Below are positions 10,101 through 21,600 of a stretch of DNA of 64,000 nt, one piece after another (position 1 is the stretch's first letter; every line of letters starts with the position of its first letter). The notes under the pieces are model-generated. The model was not told where the DNA came from and made no database searches. It worked only from the letters and a program-made list of their open reading frames with translations. The position numbers were made by a program, and so were the translations under genes. Origin of the DNA: Entomortierella parvispora (Eukaryota > Mortierellomycota > Mortierellomycetes > Mortierellales > Mortierellaceae). The stretch is from positions 3,720,001 to 3,784,000 of the forward strand of contig OY752141.1 in the NCBI GenBank assembly GCA_963573315.1. Direction: 5' to 3'.

Positions 10101-10398
10101 CTGTATTTGAGGTTGAGTACGAACGGGCCAAGGAGGGGAGGAGGGAGGCGAGTTTTTTGGTGGCGAGGGATGAGGTCGAGGAGGCGGAGGTTGAGAGGGC
10201 TGATCCAGCGGAAGAGGAGGAGAACCTGGCTCTGTTCACCGACTCTGTGGTGATGGAGACCAGCTGCCACTGCTTTGTGTCGGGGTTGAGCTTGCAGAGC
10301 TGCTGGTCCAGGGTCACGCCCCAGATGCAGCTCTTGTTGGCGACGGCTACAGACTGGAGTCGGCCCGGGATAGACTGCCAAAGGGTGGATGGCTCCAT
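7167..10398 (-). CDS. Tectonin beta-propeller protein with C-terminal CaaX box
   Basis: Exons 10398-9896, 9811-8841 and 8749-7167 give 1018 residues. The N-terminal half has tectonin (TECPR) repeats: W-x2-IPGRLQSVAVANKSCIWGVT, then further blades such as SVASISQIWGLTEDGDIYYG and a final blade near YVVGVARDGHAYRF. Tectonin propellers occur in TECPR1/2 (autophagosome-lysosome and secretory traffic) and in fungal lectins. The second half is Ser/Gln/Asn-rich and disordered. The protein ends KSKCCTIL. The last four residues, CTIL, fit a CaaX prenylation box; Leu at X favours geranylgeranylation and a preceding Cys could be palmitoylated. This suggests membrane tethering (inference). The first intron (9812-9895) has a textbook GC donor, CAG|GCAAGT. 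AATAAA lies near 7097. The gene is divergent from the hydrolase. The function is unassigned. Confidence 0.78.
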
Positions 10399-11211
10399 GT
10401 GTGTGGATGTGGGATTGCGCGAGGAAAGGAAGGAGGGAAGGAGGGAAGGAGGAAGGGAGAGGGAGATGAGAGGCAGGAAGCGAAGGGTGTGCTATGCTGT
10501 GCTATGCTGTGCTATGCGAGAGAGTAAAAGAGAGAGAGAAAGAAAAGAAGAAAAAAAAAGAGAGAAAAAAAGGACTTTTCCAGAGTGGCAGGGTGTGTCT
10601 CACTCTGAGTGACATTGCACACTGCAGACTACATCACACATCACACATCGCACATTTCACACTTGCACACACCACCCACGCGTCCCTTCCTTTTCTGGTG
10701 TGTCCCTGTCTGTCTCTGTGTCTGTGCAACCAACGATCAAGGTGTGCTGTCTCACCTTGATTGACGATTGATCCCCCTCCACAACGACTTGCCGCACCAG
10801 CAAAAGAATGGTAGTGCACACAACAAGCGCATGTGTGTTTGGCTTTCTCTTTCTTTCTTTTTCTCTTTTTCTCTCTCTCTCCCCTCCATCTCTCTTTCTT
10901 TCTTTTTGCTTTGTTTTTGCTTCTCGCCATCCCGCCCCATTCGCCCAACCCTTCTCCTCCTCCACTCTGGTTCCAATTGACCACGAATCTCGTAGAGTCG
11001 AGTCGAGCAACCACCGTCCCTTCCTACTCCTCTTCCTCTTCCCCTTCCCCTTCCCCTTCCCCTTCCTCTTCTCCTTCTCCTCCCTCCTGGCCTCCTTCCA
11101 TCATTCCCCTTTCTCCCCTGGAACCCTTTCCCTTCTCTTTCCCACGAACAAACACTTGGCTTTTTCTCTAGTAATCATCTTCGTTTCTAATCTTTTAATC
11201 TTTTGTCCGTC
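10399..11211. promoter_or_regulatory. Divergent promoter: tectonin gene / hydrolase
   Basis: This 813-bp region lies between two divergent starts. The left half is purine-rich (GGAAG and GAGA tracts, about 10420-10575) and the right half is pyrimidine-rich (CTTT, CCTT and TCCTC tracts, about 10845-11130), as expected for 5' leaders of both genes. A 10-bp unit GCTATGCTGT repeats about 2.7 times at 10491-10517. No other gene is seen. Confidence 0.55.
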
Positions 11212-13468
11212 ATGGCCCTCCCTAAACCACTCAAGTATATCCGAGTGGTTCTGCACACTTTCGGCGGTCTGATCCTTTTCATCTTGCTTGTCATCCCCAC
11301 CTTTGTCTATGCATTCTACAGACGCCTCACTGGTCCCAAACATGTCCCCTTTCATTCCCATTTCTTTATCAGGATCGTCTACTTGGCCGCCGCCATGTTC
11401 CCATATCAATGGTATCACCCGGCCATCTCCATCCGCACTATTCTCGTCCCCGGTGCTCGGAGTATGGTAGTGAAGCGTGATACTTGGAGAGCTTACTGGG
11501 TCGGCACGCTCGAGACAAAAAAGATCCCAGCAGAGACTCGAGGAGGAAATCCCACCTGGAAGGTCTCGCTCAAAGGCGTGGACATCATCATGTTGTATGC
11601 CCACGGAGGAGGATTCGTCTTTGGAGATGCAGAGATGTACAACAACATCTTTTGTTCTTGGGTCCAGCACTTTAAGACTGTCCACAACAAGAATCTTCGC
11701 ATCCTCTCTGTTGATTATGGTGAGTGCTTCTGTCGTGCGTTCAAACCAAAAAAAAAAAGTGTGGGTTGGGATGCTATTGTCAGGTGTGGGGGGCGTTGGG
11801 AACAAAATCGATCTAAAATAACGTCTGCCACCTGTGTCGGTGTTTCCGTACCCCAATCAAGGGCCAAGGAGTGCGAGGCAAGGGGGGAATCCAAACGACC
11901 ACAAACACACGAGAGCGCAAAGGGTTTGTCAAAGTGTTGACTTAAAGGACAGTGTAAAAAAAAAAAAAAAGTTGAGAGCATCAACAACGTTCGGTTGGCG
12001 GCTCTCGATAAGATGGGCGATGATGAACGGAGACCGTGTGGGTTCGAGGAGGATTGACCATCTAAAGTGATCAGAAAAAAGGGTCATGGCGGCAAAGGGG
12101 GTTAGGCCCTTCTCCTCCTTATCATTACTGCCGTGAACCAAACTTGGATGGATGGAAACGCCAACATCGCTAACCAGACACCTCGTGGATTGTGTAGACC
12201 TTGCACCAAAGAAAAAGTTCCCGTACCAGCGCGACCAATTCCTGTCTGCCTACCGATTCCTAGTCGAGGAGATCCGTTGGAACCCACGCAAGATCATCTT
12301 TGGAGGCGACAGCGCTGGAGGCAACATCGTCTTGAACGCGACCTATGTTCTTCGTGAGGCCAAAGTGCCTCCGCCCCGAGCCTTGCTCTGCATCTCACCC
12401 TGGATCCGTCTCGATGCAGACCAATCCTCTTCCCCCTCCATGGCTCACAACCGAAAGACAGACTTCATGCCTCCTCAGGTCTTCAAAAAGATTGCACGTT
12501 GCTATGCAGGACCCAAGGAGATCCATGATCCCCATGTCTCGCCCTTTTACGTCAAGGATCATCAAAAGTTCCCGGAAATGGCCATCATTTACTCGTCAGC
12601 CGAGGTTCTGAGAGACGACTGTGCTCGGTTTGTGGATCATTACCAGGCAACGGGAGGACGCGTTACCTATCATTACATGGTCGAGGGCATGCCTCACATC
12701 TACCCCTTGTTGCGAGAGCTTTCCGGAAAGACGGCTGTCAAGGATGCAGAGAGACGATTGATGGAGTGGGTCAACATGTTGGTGGAAGAGAACAGAATCC
12801 TGTTTGAAAATCGCAAGCGCGCCAACGCTGCAACTGCTGCCTCCACTGCTAATCTTCACGCCACAACAGAGGAAACCAATCCCGTCCCCGCCCCTGCTGC
12901 CCCAATCCCCTCTCGTCGTTATGATCCTTTTGATGCTCCTTCGACACCCCCTGCCACCACCCCTGCAGCACCCGCGCCTGCGCCTTCTCGTCGGTATGAT
13001 CCATTTGCGACGCCACTGACCCCGCCTCCTATTCAGGCACCGACCCCGACGCGTCGCTATGACCCCTTTGCGACCCCATTGACACCCCCCACGCCCGTCA
13101 GCAACAACAACAACAAGGCTGTTGATCTGGAGTACGCGCAAACCCCTCAAATCTCCCATGCCACCAGAATTGTCGCTGCGCAACCGACCATGACTTCTCA
13201 CCATTATCACGACCACTCTCGATCTGCTGACAGTGAAAAGTCGTCCCCAGTGGATCTGCAACAGGTCGTTACGGAAAAGCCTGGAGGCAGCCCTAGCCCC
13301 AGCAGCCATCATAGTGGTACCAGTGGTTCTCCGCATGCTCGTCACTCGCCAGCCTTTATTCACAGAGTGGGCGACAAGGAAGAGTTCATCGAGGACAAGC
13401 AGGATGATTCTGATGATGAGGGTGATGACGATGATGTCGATTTGGAGATGCTCGTTGTAGACCATTAA
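11212..13468 (+). CDS. Membrane-anchored alpha/beta hydrolase (HSL/GDXG family)
   Basis: Exons 11212-11719 and 12198-13468 give 592 residues; the 478-bp intron restores VDYDLAPKKKFP, a conserved family segment. Residues about 10-35 form a membrane anchor. The oxyanion motif HGGG is near residue 131, the nucleophile elbow GDSAGGN near 205, the acid in EVLRDD near 308 and the His in GMPHIYP near 335. This is the catalytic set of hormone-sensitive-lipase-like esterases, which act on acyl or steroid esters; the substrate here is unknown. After the catalytic domain come about 200 disordered residues with three copies of an RRYDPF-x2-P-x-TPP unit, then a very acidic tail (DDSDDEGDDDD). The stop is 116 bp from that of the convergent FYVE-RING ligase gene. 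Confidence 0.85.
12912..13092 (+). repeat. Three-copy coding repeat RRYDPF(A/D)xPxTPP
   Basis: Within the hydrolase tail the unit RRYDPFDAPSTPP, then RRYDPFATPLTPP twice, is separated by Pro/Ala-rich spacers of unequal length. The second and third copies are nearly identical, suggesting recent duplication or a selected short linear motif. Confidence 0.85.
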
Positions 13469-13584
13469 AGCATATACTATCCCTCTAGTTATCTTTTCAC
13501 CACTTTCACCCCTCCTTCCGAATGGTACAATTTCTTGATCCATAAGCTCAACGGTCTAATTTATTTGTGCTGCTGTTGAATACT

Positions 13585-16500
13585 TCAGCGATAGTGCACT
13601 GGGCACGCCTTTCCATGCTGCAACCAGCTGTGTATGCAATGGCGATGGTATGTACACAAGCAGTTCAGACGCGCCACCGTGCGACCTACAAATAACAAAG
13701 GTGACAAAGGTGTTGGTGAAAGGGTCGCAGAAAAAAAAAAGAAATCTTCCTGTGGCAGCGTAACAGTATTTCATCGCTTACCTGCTACAAACTCTTCAAA
13801 GCAGATCGCACATTCTTGGTCAATCAAAGGCGAGTCGGCAGGGAGTTTGTAAACTAAGATGAGAGGACAAAGGGGGAGGGTCTTGTTAGTGGTTGCAAAG
13901 AGAACAAAAAAAAAAAAAACACCGAAAACAGTAGATCCCGAGCATTTACCAATATATCGGACGTTGTTGATGGGTCCACTACCCTGACCTGGTTTTCCTT
14001 CCAAACAGTCTTGAACGTGAGCTTCCTGTGCAGCCTTGCCGCCTTGCATGCCCGCCAGGATAGCCCCACAAACAGGGCATTCAGCCATCAAAGAACTGGA
14101 GCTGGCGTTACGAACCATTGGGGACGGATGCAGGTTAGAGGAGCTGGAACTCCTAGAAGACGAATGGGACTGGAAATCCTGACTATACCCGCCACTTTGG
14201 AGATAGACGCCCATAGATCCATCAATGTTGTGGCCACTTGGGGCCGAGGACGCATATCCAGCTCCATACTGTTGAGAGATATGGCCGTGATGAGATCGAT
14301 GGTGCTGTATCTGAGTGCTAGAAGACGCGGACTGTGCCGCAGCAGACGAACTGCCTGATCCTGACCCAAGGCTGTTTGATCTAGCAGGACCAAGATGGCC
14401 ATAGCAGGAATCACACACTCGGTAGCTTTGAAGAGTCCCGCGTTTGCTCAAGGTTTGGTGATTGATGTAGGCTTCGCTCGAAGCTGGGTCATACACAACC
14501 ATGGACGGATGAAGCGTCGCTCGGTGACTGGAGCATCGATCGCAAACTACATGTCCACAGCGACGACAATGGTGCCTCCTGAGCCAGAGAGAGAATTTCC
14601 GGTGGCATTCCCTGCATTCAATTGCTTTATGGTCCGACTCCCATCGTGCGTCCGTCAATGGTCCCTGTTGATGAAGTTGATTCGAGTTGGTTTGCATCGA
14701 CTGTGATCTGTGCGAGGGTACTCTATCCTGTACCTGTGTGCTGTTTGAAGTAGAATGTTGAGGTTGAAGAATCGGCATCTGGGATTCCACCGGCGAAGCT
14801 GAAGGCCTTGTATCGGCTCGAGCTTGTGAGGCAGCTGTTCGGGCGGCATCCGCTGAAAATCCGTTGTTGGTGGTGGAACGCGCCTGGAGAGGCTGGGCGT
14901 TTGCGGCTGCATGAGTAGAAGAATCGGCTTCTGTATGTTGAGGCTGATTGCCAGAAGGAGCAGCATCATTAAGCGAGTATGTATCCTGAGTCTCTACTCT
15001 TTGAGATGGAGTGTTGGAGGGCGGGGATCTAGAAATTCTCGATAATCGAGCCAGAGGGAAGGGGTCTACTTGTGCTGCTGCCGGTGAAGGACTAATAACG
15101 GTTACTTCTGGAACTCCATTGGAGGTCGAAGGGATGGGTATATAAGCTGATCCTACATCTTCCTCTCGTACTTCAGATGACATAGCCCCTTGTGCAACAG
15201 GCACTTCAAGGTCGGTGAGATGATTTTTTAGGCCATGGTCGTCCACGATGGCAATTGTTCCAATATCTTGAAGCTCCTCCTCCACTGGTGCCACAGAATC
15301 CTGCTGCTCCTGATTTTGGTATTCTTCTGGCAGTTGATGGTCCTCGTTGACGGCAGACGTTGTTTCCTCGTTGACGATAGACGTTGGTTCCTCGTTGACG
15401 ATAGACGTTGGTTCCTCGTTGACGGCAGATGTTGGTTCCTCGTCTTCATCTCCTTCCGCATCAATATTGTTCTGAGCGCTAGCAAAGTTTCCTTCGCTGG
15501 AGTTTTCGTTCGCTTCTACCCCCAGCGCTAATTCAGCGTTCAGGCCTTCGTTTGTTTCAGCATCCGATGGTCTCGATTTCTGCAATGTTAGACTGCGTAG
15601 TCCGCTTGAAGATCCTGAAAATCCCTGCGGAATAGGTGAGGCAGCCTTTAGGCGGGGAACTTCCAGCTGATCAGTGTCCTCCACCAATAAAGATTGAACT
15701 CGAATAGATTCAGCGAGTTTCTCCGCGTGCTCCAGATAGTCGTTGACAAGGGCAGTCGCTGCCGCCTTTAAGACTAAATCCTTGTCAACTAAGTTATTGT
15801 CATACAAGGCACATGTTAGAGGTGACAGTAGTGGATAGCGCAATCTGCGAGTCCATAACACGTACCCTTGATGCCCCTCAGCAATATCTGAATTGCTTGG
15901 CGATACCGCGCAAGTTCCTGTTCCCGGTCCGCAAATGGATCATCTGGTCTCAAAGCTAGGTTGGATCGCTTCATATAATTCCCGGCAAGTTCTTGCAATT
16001 GCTCACCAGAGAAAGCGTTTTCTTCTGAAGGAGAAACCATATCCATTCGGCGCTTCATTACCCTGATCCACTTCCGACGCCGAACCCAGTTACCTCCCGA
16101 GGTCGGCGCAACAGAGGTCCATAGCTGAGTAGAGTCGGTGAACGACTTTCCATACTGCCAACCCTCCGCATCCACGTTGGGATCTGCAAGGTCGATGACC
16201 CATTCCGTGAGCCAGAACCAGCCTCGTTGCATGTTTGATCTGGAGTTGGGCTGTCCCTGAGCAGGTACTAGGGGTAGGTGAACATCATCTTTGGTGGACG
16301 GACGTCCGTTCGGAAGAGACCAAGGTCCTCCTATATCCTGTTGTGTCAAGGCGTTCATTGAAAACTTTGGAGCCATAAGTGACAGAGGGAATGATCCTGT
16401 AGCCCTCTGATTCTCATACACCGCCATAAGCACAGTATTATGGAAGCTGAGAGGGTCAAAGGTCTGGTCTGGAGTATGTTCGGCTATCGTGGCAAGAAAA

Positions 16501-17765
16501 AGAGGTAGCGTGAGGACATGGGTCGGCGAGAATATGGGAATAAACAAGGCCTGGCTTAGTCCACCATATTTTTACCTTTCCACCATTGTTTTTCACTGCT
16601 CTGTAATATATCGCAAAGATGTGCCACGCTGTTAGTAGCTGCAACATCATAGGCCGCCTCAGAAAACGAGTTCTTCAGTAGTGGGTTTGCTCTGGCATGA
16701 TTCAAAAAGTAAAGAGACATGTCGATGTCGCCTTTGGAGGCGGCGTTGACTATTTTTGAAATGTTGAAGAGAATGCAGATTATTTCTGTGCGTTAGTTTG
16801 GGATGTGAGCACTAACAAAGAGCCAGCCATGAGAACTTCTTGAGTAACAACAAACATTGCATCAGCTGTGCTCCATACTCAATGGGGTGTGTCCCATCTT
16901 GCTCCTGGCATTAATGTCGGCTTCTCCTTTCTCAAGTAAGACCTGAGCAATGTCGATGTATCCTCTTGAGCTGGCGTTATGAAGTGCTGTCCAGCCGTCC
17001 TTGTCCCTTTGGTGCACATTCGCACCTCTTTTCAATAAAAAGCAAACGATGGAAAACCATCCCGAGTAGGATGCTTTTAGAAGGGCAGTCTATAAGGCAA
17101 TTCAGATGGCAAAAGCAATCAATGCCTATTTTCTTCAAGGTACAAGGTATGACAGTACTTCTTGCTCTTCTCGAGTAGATCTGACCATAGGTATCAAGTC
17201 ATGTGTGGGCGTTTACCTCTCCTTCACGGTCTTGCACGTCAACTCCCGCGCCTGCCTGGTCAATCATAATCCTCACAATCTCTTCATGTCCGCGGGAAGC
17301 CGCGAAGTGGAGAGGATTCATACCAGTTGCATTTGAAAGATTGTCGATCGATTCCCGGAGTTCAGGCGCTATGGAAAGAATCTCCAGTACTTGGCCTGCA
17401 TTGCCGCCAACAGTGGCCTCGAGCAATCTTGACCACGAAGTGTCGTCCGAGGAGCCTTCCGAGACACTTGCTTCTGCGACAACAGTAGCCCCTGAGTTGT
17501 GTTGGTGTCCAGATTCGTTTCCTGAAGGGTCGGCTGCACCGAGGGGGTGAGAGCTGCTGCGGCTGCTGTGGGCCCCGCTATCACCTTGCAGGGTCAGAAG
17601 ATCCGAGGAATTCCCGCTCCTGGTCCTTGGCTGTTCAAGAACGGCTGCAAGCGGTAGTTTAATGGTGTCCAGGTGCGAGTCTCCGTAAAAGTCGTGGCTC
17701 TCACCTGGGACAGGAGGATGTACGAAGTCTGGAATGGCGCCAGGAGACACAACCGCAGCAATCAT
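13585..17765 (-). CDS. Ankyrin-DysF-MIT-FYVE-RING E3 ubiquitin ligase
   Basis: Seven exons (17765-17217, 17089-16879, 16749-16576, 16483-15866, 15788-13950, 13853-13782, 13685-13585) join in frame to 1187 residues. In order: ankyrin repeats (about 105-300, e.g. GMNPLHFAASRGHEEIVRIM and DGWTALHNASSRGYIDIAQV); a dysferlin/peroxin DysF module (about 375-445, WFWLTEWVIDL, DAEGWQYG and RRRKWIR); an MIT-like helical hairpin (about 495-545, YRQAIQILLRGIK then ALVNDYLEHAEKL); a FYVE finger (about 900-982, core RRHHCRRCGHVVCDRC); and a C-terminal RING (about 1142-1187, CAICFEEF, then CLCTYHRHC, then CPVH). FYVE reads PI3P on endosomes and RING recruits E2s, as in yeast Pib1. The ankyrin, DysF and MIT parts would add substrate and membrane or ESCRT contacts (inference). 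AATAAA is near 13563. Confidence 0.85.
15340..15436 (-). repeat. 24-bp coding tandem repeat (four units)
   Basis: Inside the ligase gene, four near-identical 24-bp units encode E(E/T)(P/T)TS(A/I)VN. The two central units are almost identical at the DNA level. Slippage is the likely origin; copy number may vary between strains. Confidence 0.85.
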
Positions 17766-18677
17766 GGCCTGTATGTTATCGGTGGCTTGTCAGGACAATG
17801 GAGTGGATAATGATACCGTGGGTATAATGTGGCAGGCTAGAAGTGCGGTTAGCATTGGATGCTACGGGATGGATGGATGGATGGTTGGATGGATGGACAG
17901 GAAGGACGAGAGAGAGAGAGAGAAAGGGTTCTTTTGCGGGGTAGTACCTTTTGTTTCAATGTTTCGAAAGTGATGGTCAAAACTGATGGGAATGCAATGC
18001 AAATGAGAGTAGGATGCGGGGCGAGAGGAGATAAAGGCAGAAGTGTAGACTGGCGTGCAAGAAGGAGGAAAGGGAAGGAGACTGATTAAAGGAAGAAAGA
18101 AATGCATGGGTGAAGCATTGCATCTGCATGCAACATATGCACGTGACATATTTACCTCGTTTAAATTGAATTAGAATAAAAATTAAAAAGTATCCCACCT
18201 TTACTTTTTATTCAATAAAAGAGCAGGAACCATCTTTTCAAATTTCAGTGTGCAGCATGGTGGTGCCACAGGCATGCATGCCTTTTTTCTCTTTCATCAT
18301 TTCCTCCATTTCCTCCATCTTATTTCCTTCCTTTCTTCCTTCCCTCCTTTCCTTCCCTCCATCCCTCCGTCCTCCTTTCGTCCATCCAAACTCAGGATAC
18401 CCACAACAGGACGGCGTGCATCGTTATTCCACCTTCTCGATTCGCCCAACCAGCATAACGGAAATCGTGCGGGCTTGTCTATATCCCATCCCAATCCGCC
18501 ATCGCGCCCTGTGTGCCATGCACTTGAAGTCGCATGCTTCAACCTTCGCCTGCATCAGCTGTCTACCCTCTTTGATACCCCCTCTTTGTTAATAATCCCC
18601 CACACCGCCACCCTCACTTTCGGTAGCGCTGGAGACACGATCACGCAGAAATCTTCTCCCTGTTCTGATCTCTGCCC
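17766..18677. promoter_or_regulatory. Divergent promoter: ligase gene / UNC80-like gene
   Basis: This 912-bp region carries a GGAT microsatellite (17868-17896), GAGA tracts facing the ligase gene and CTTCC/CCTCC tracts (about 18300-18390) facing the giant gene. TATTCAATAAAAG near 18211 is AT-rich. No additional gene is supported. Confidence 0.5.
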
Positions 18678-21600
18678 ATGGCAGTCATTCCGGAGGACCT
18701 CCATGGACCTAGCGTCCTTCGCCACCCTAATGACAACGGCATCCATGGAACAGAAGCGGACAGTCAAACCGCGGCTCCTGTAGCCCGTGCGGCTATCCTT
18801 GGGACCCCTCAACCTGAGGGCGGCGATCAGTTTCTGCTCAAGCAACAACCAACGGCTGGAACTCTCCCTTCTCGGCCTGCAGAGAGAAATTGGGCCCGTG
18901 TTCGCCAAAAAATCATTGGGGCTGACAGCCTTACAGCAACTGAGTCCGAGCCCGTCATGGCAGAGAACGCGATCCCGTTATCAGTGATACAAAAGCAACT
19001 GCCGCCGTCAGCGTCTCTTCAAGGACAACCCATCACAGCGAACGAGCTGCCCAAAATGTATCCAGTAATGGAAGGATCAGGCCCTGTCTCTACGGGCCTG
19101 CGAGGAGTGCTTGGATTCAGAACAGTTGTTGTTCAAAGGACACAACTCAGGAAGATGGAAAAAGAGATTGAGAAGGCCCTTGCGCGACGCCAGAATGATC
19201 AGTACCAGCCACGCTTGCGGACCACTGCAAGAATTGGAACAGGAACTCGTGGAATAATCCCTGGAGCCTCATACAATATAATGGCGACCCCAGATCCAGT
19301 CGCAGTGGACCGCAGCTTCTTAGACGACCTGTCTGATATCCTGATGCGTTGGAGGAATCTAACTGTCGAAGTGCCATGTAAAAGCGAACTTCTCCGAACA
19401 TTTACAAAAATGTTGTTGGCTGATAGACCAGAGCCCCTCTCCCGTAAGTGCGTTTGAAATGTTCAGATACAGTGCGCTCGAGGTATGTGTGATTTCCACA
19501 ACTATGAACCATTGACAGATCAACATGTATTTCTGCTCTAGGGGCCGATTCATTAGCTGTATTGAACGTTTTCGATCAGATGCGATACATGTACCCACTT
19601 CAAAGTGATCAGGAGGACCTACAGGACGTTCTTTGGTGCATCAATTTACTATCGCCAAAATACTCGTGCAAAAAGGTACATAGCTGGACCTCTGGACTCC
19701 TGGCACACAATACTACGAGAGGAATGATCTTCTAAAGCGTTTCTTTCTATCTATCAGGATCGTGTTGTGGCAACCATTCAGGAGCTTCTCAGTCAAAATG
19801 CTCTCACAGCTGCGACGCCCTTGTCACCGCGTAATATCTATGCGCTCCTATCATCCCTGGTGCAATTGCTCTTTGAGCAGTCCAAGTCGACACAGCCGGA
19901 ACCACAGCTACAGTCACTGGCAGCAGAAGTTATGGAGCGTATCAGGATTGGGGATCTAGGCCTTGGAAAGGGACCTCTGCAGAACGAAGAACAACAAACA
20001 CTCTTTGCTCAGGTGGCATTCTTGCGAGGACTGATAGAGTGCCTTCGCTCTAGAGATCACAATGTGGTGCATTTTGTTCTTCACGAGCTTATTCCGGTAC
20101 AGAGGCCGCTGTTTGTCGACCTTGATCCGTTTGTTCGGCATGAAGAAAAAAATTTAACGGCTCCTATCTGCCTTCTCTTTAGAACTATTGGATAGAGCCC
20201 AATAAGAAATTTCCCTTGGCGATGGATGGACCAATTTCCGCACTCGGACAAGTTGCGAGCGAGTTTATCCTCAATGCACCAACAGCATACGCCGATGGAA
20301 CTGAGCTTACAAAGTCCTTGATCCTCGACATGACGATTTTCTTCCAGGAATTTGTACCGCCAGCTGGCCTGAGTGGTGCTATCTCTAGGGAAACCGCACC
20401 AGCCATTGCTCGGTTCATCCTCATGGTTTTTTCAATAGAGTTCCTGGAAACCTCAGAGCAAACTTCGGCCCCAAATAACGATGTGAAGAGTAATGAGGCT
20501 AGTCCAAGGGTATCAATGTCCACGCAGCCGGACCCGGAGCATATTCCAAGAACGCCACCACACAAGTCGCCTTTGAGTCCTAAAATCAGCGGAGAAAGTT
20601 TTCATTTGCAAAACTTTCCAGATAGCTATCAAGATCCAGCAGCTAATGAGCAGTCCATCCCTGTGGTGCGACATGCGAGGGATTATTTTGATGGCCTCTG
20701 GACGAGCGGATATCGAAGCGTCGTCATCGAGCAATTGAAGATTGAGGTACGCCCAGTGGTTTTTACGAAATGTCTTTATTGTTTCCAGAAAGTTTCTAAC
20801 ATGTAATTGCATCTTCAGTCGGAGAACATATCCTTTGCGCGTCTTGTCAACCTATACCATCGCGTAATCCTAGGATCCACACCCGTCATGGGAGCTGAAA
20901 TTTTGGCGGTCACTCTCAACACATTTTTCAGTGTATGTGGATTGTCCCAGTTCTGGAGTCGACTTTGGTAGTAAGACGACTATTAACGCATCATTTTCCA
21001 TTCTTATTGATAGAAACTTGTGGCACACCAACCTTGCCCCAACGAGAGACTGTCCCGGCTATTACATCAGCTGTCAATACACCACCGTGTCGCATTCTTC
21101 AAGCCAATGGTCGCGTGCGTTGCCTCTGACTCCACACAGTTTGTTACCGATTACTTGTGCATTCTGTCATGTCTAGAGTCCCATATGGGGCTCGTGGATT
21201 TGTATATGAGGGATTCTGATCTGATCAGCGTTATTATGATGACCGACGTTGGCCCCGAGCGACCTAGACAAGACTCTCAACCTCAAGTGCTGAAATGGGG
21301 GTCCTGCACTGTTGGTCAATGCGTCATTGTGCTTGAATTTATCTATGCGATCAAGAGACTAGCTAGGAGCAATGATAACTACGAGGTGGAGGTTGGAAAG
21401 ATGTTTCTAATTGATATAGAGCGAAAACTTGGCCTGTATCTGACAGCAAAGGTAATTGTTGTCATTGAGATACCTGAGATTGAGCTACTGCAAGACTAAT
21501 AGAAGTGTCACCATGCTGGACTATAGGAAAGAACTATACTAGTACCACGGCCTATCAGGGTGATGTTGTGCTTAGTTTTCTACGAAATCAGGATGCTCTG

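Noticed and set aside
10808-11171. Overlapping plus-strand ORFs of 112-154 aa
   Set aside because: They read pyrimidine-rich leader sequence of the hydrolase gene and consist mostly of Ser, Phe and Pro.
12596-13543. 315-aa minus-strand ORF antisense to the hydrolase
   Set aside because: The plus strand holds the conserved hydrolase triad and repeats; the minus reading has no domain.
15340-15436. Short 24-bp repeats considered as a CRISPR-like array
   Set aside because: There are no spacers, the units are contiguous and lie in a coding frame of a eukaryotic gene.
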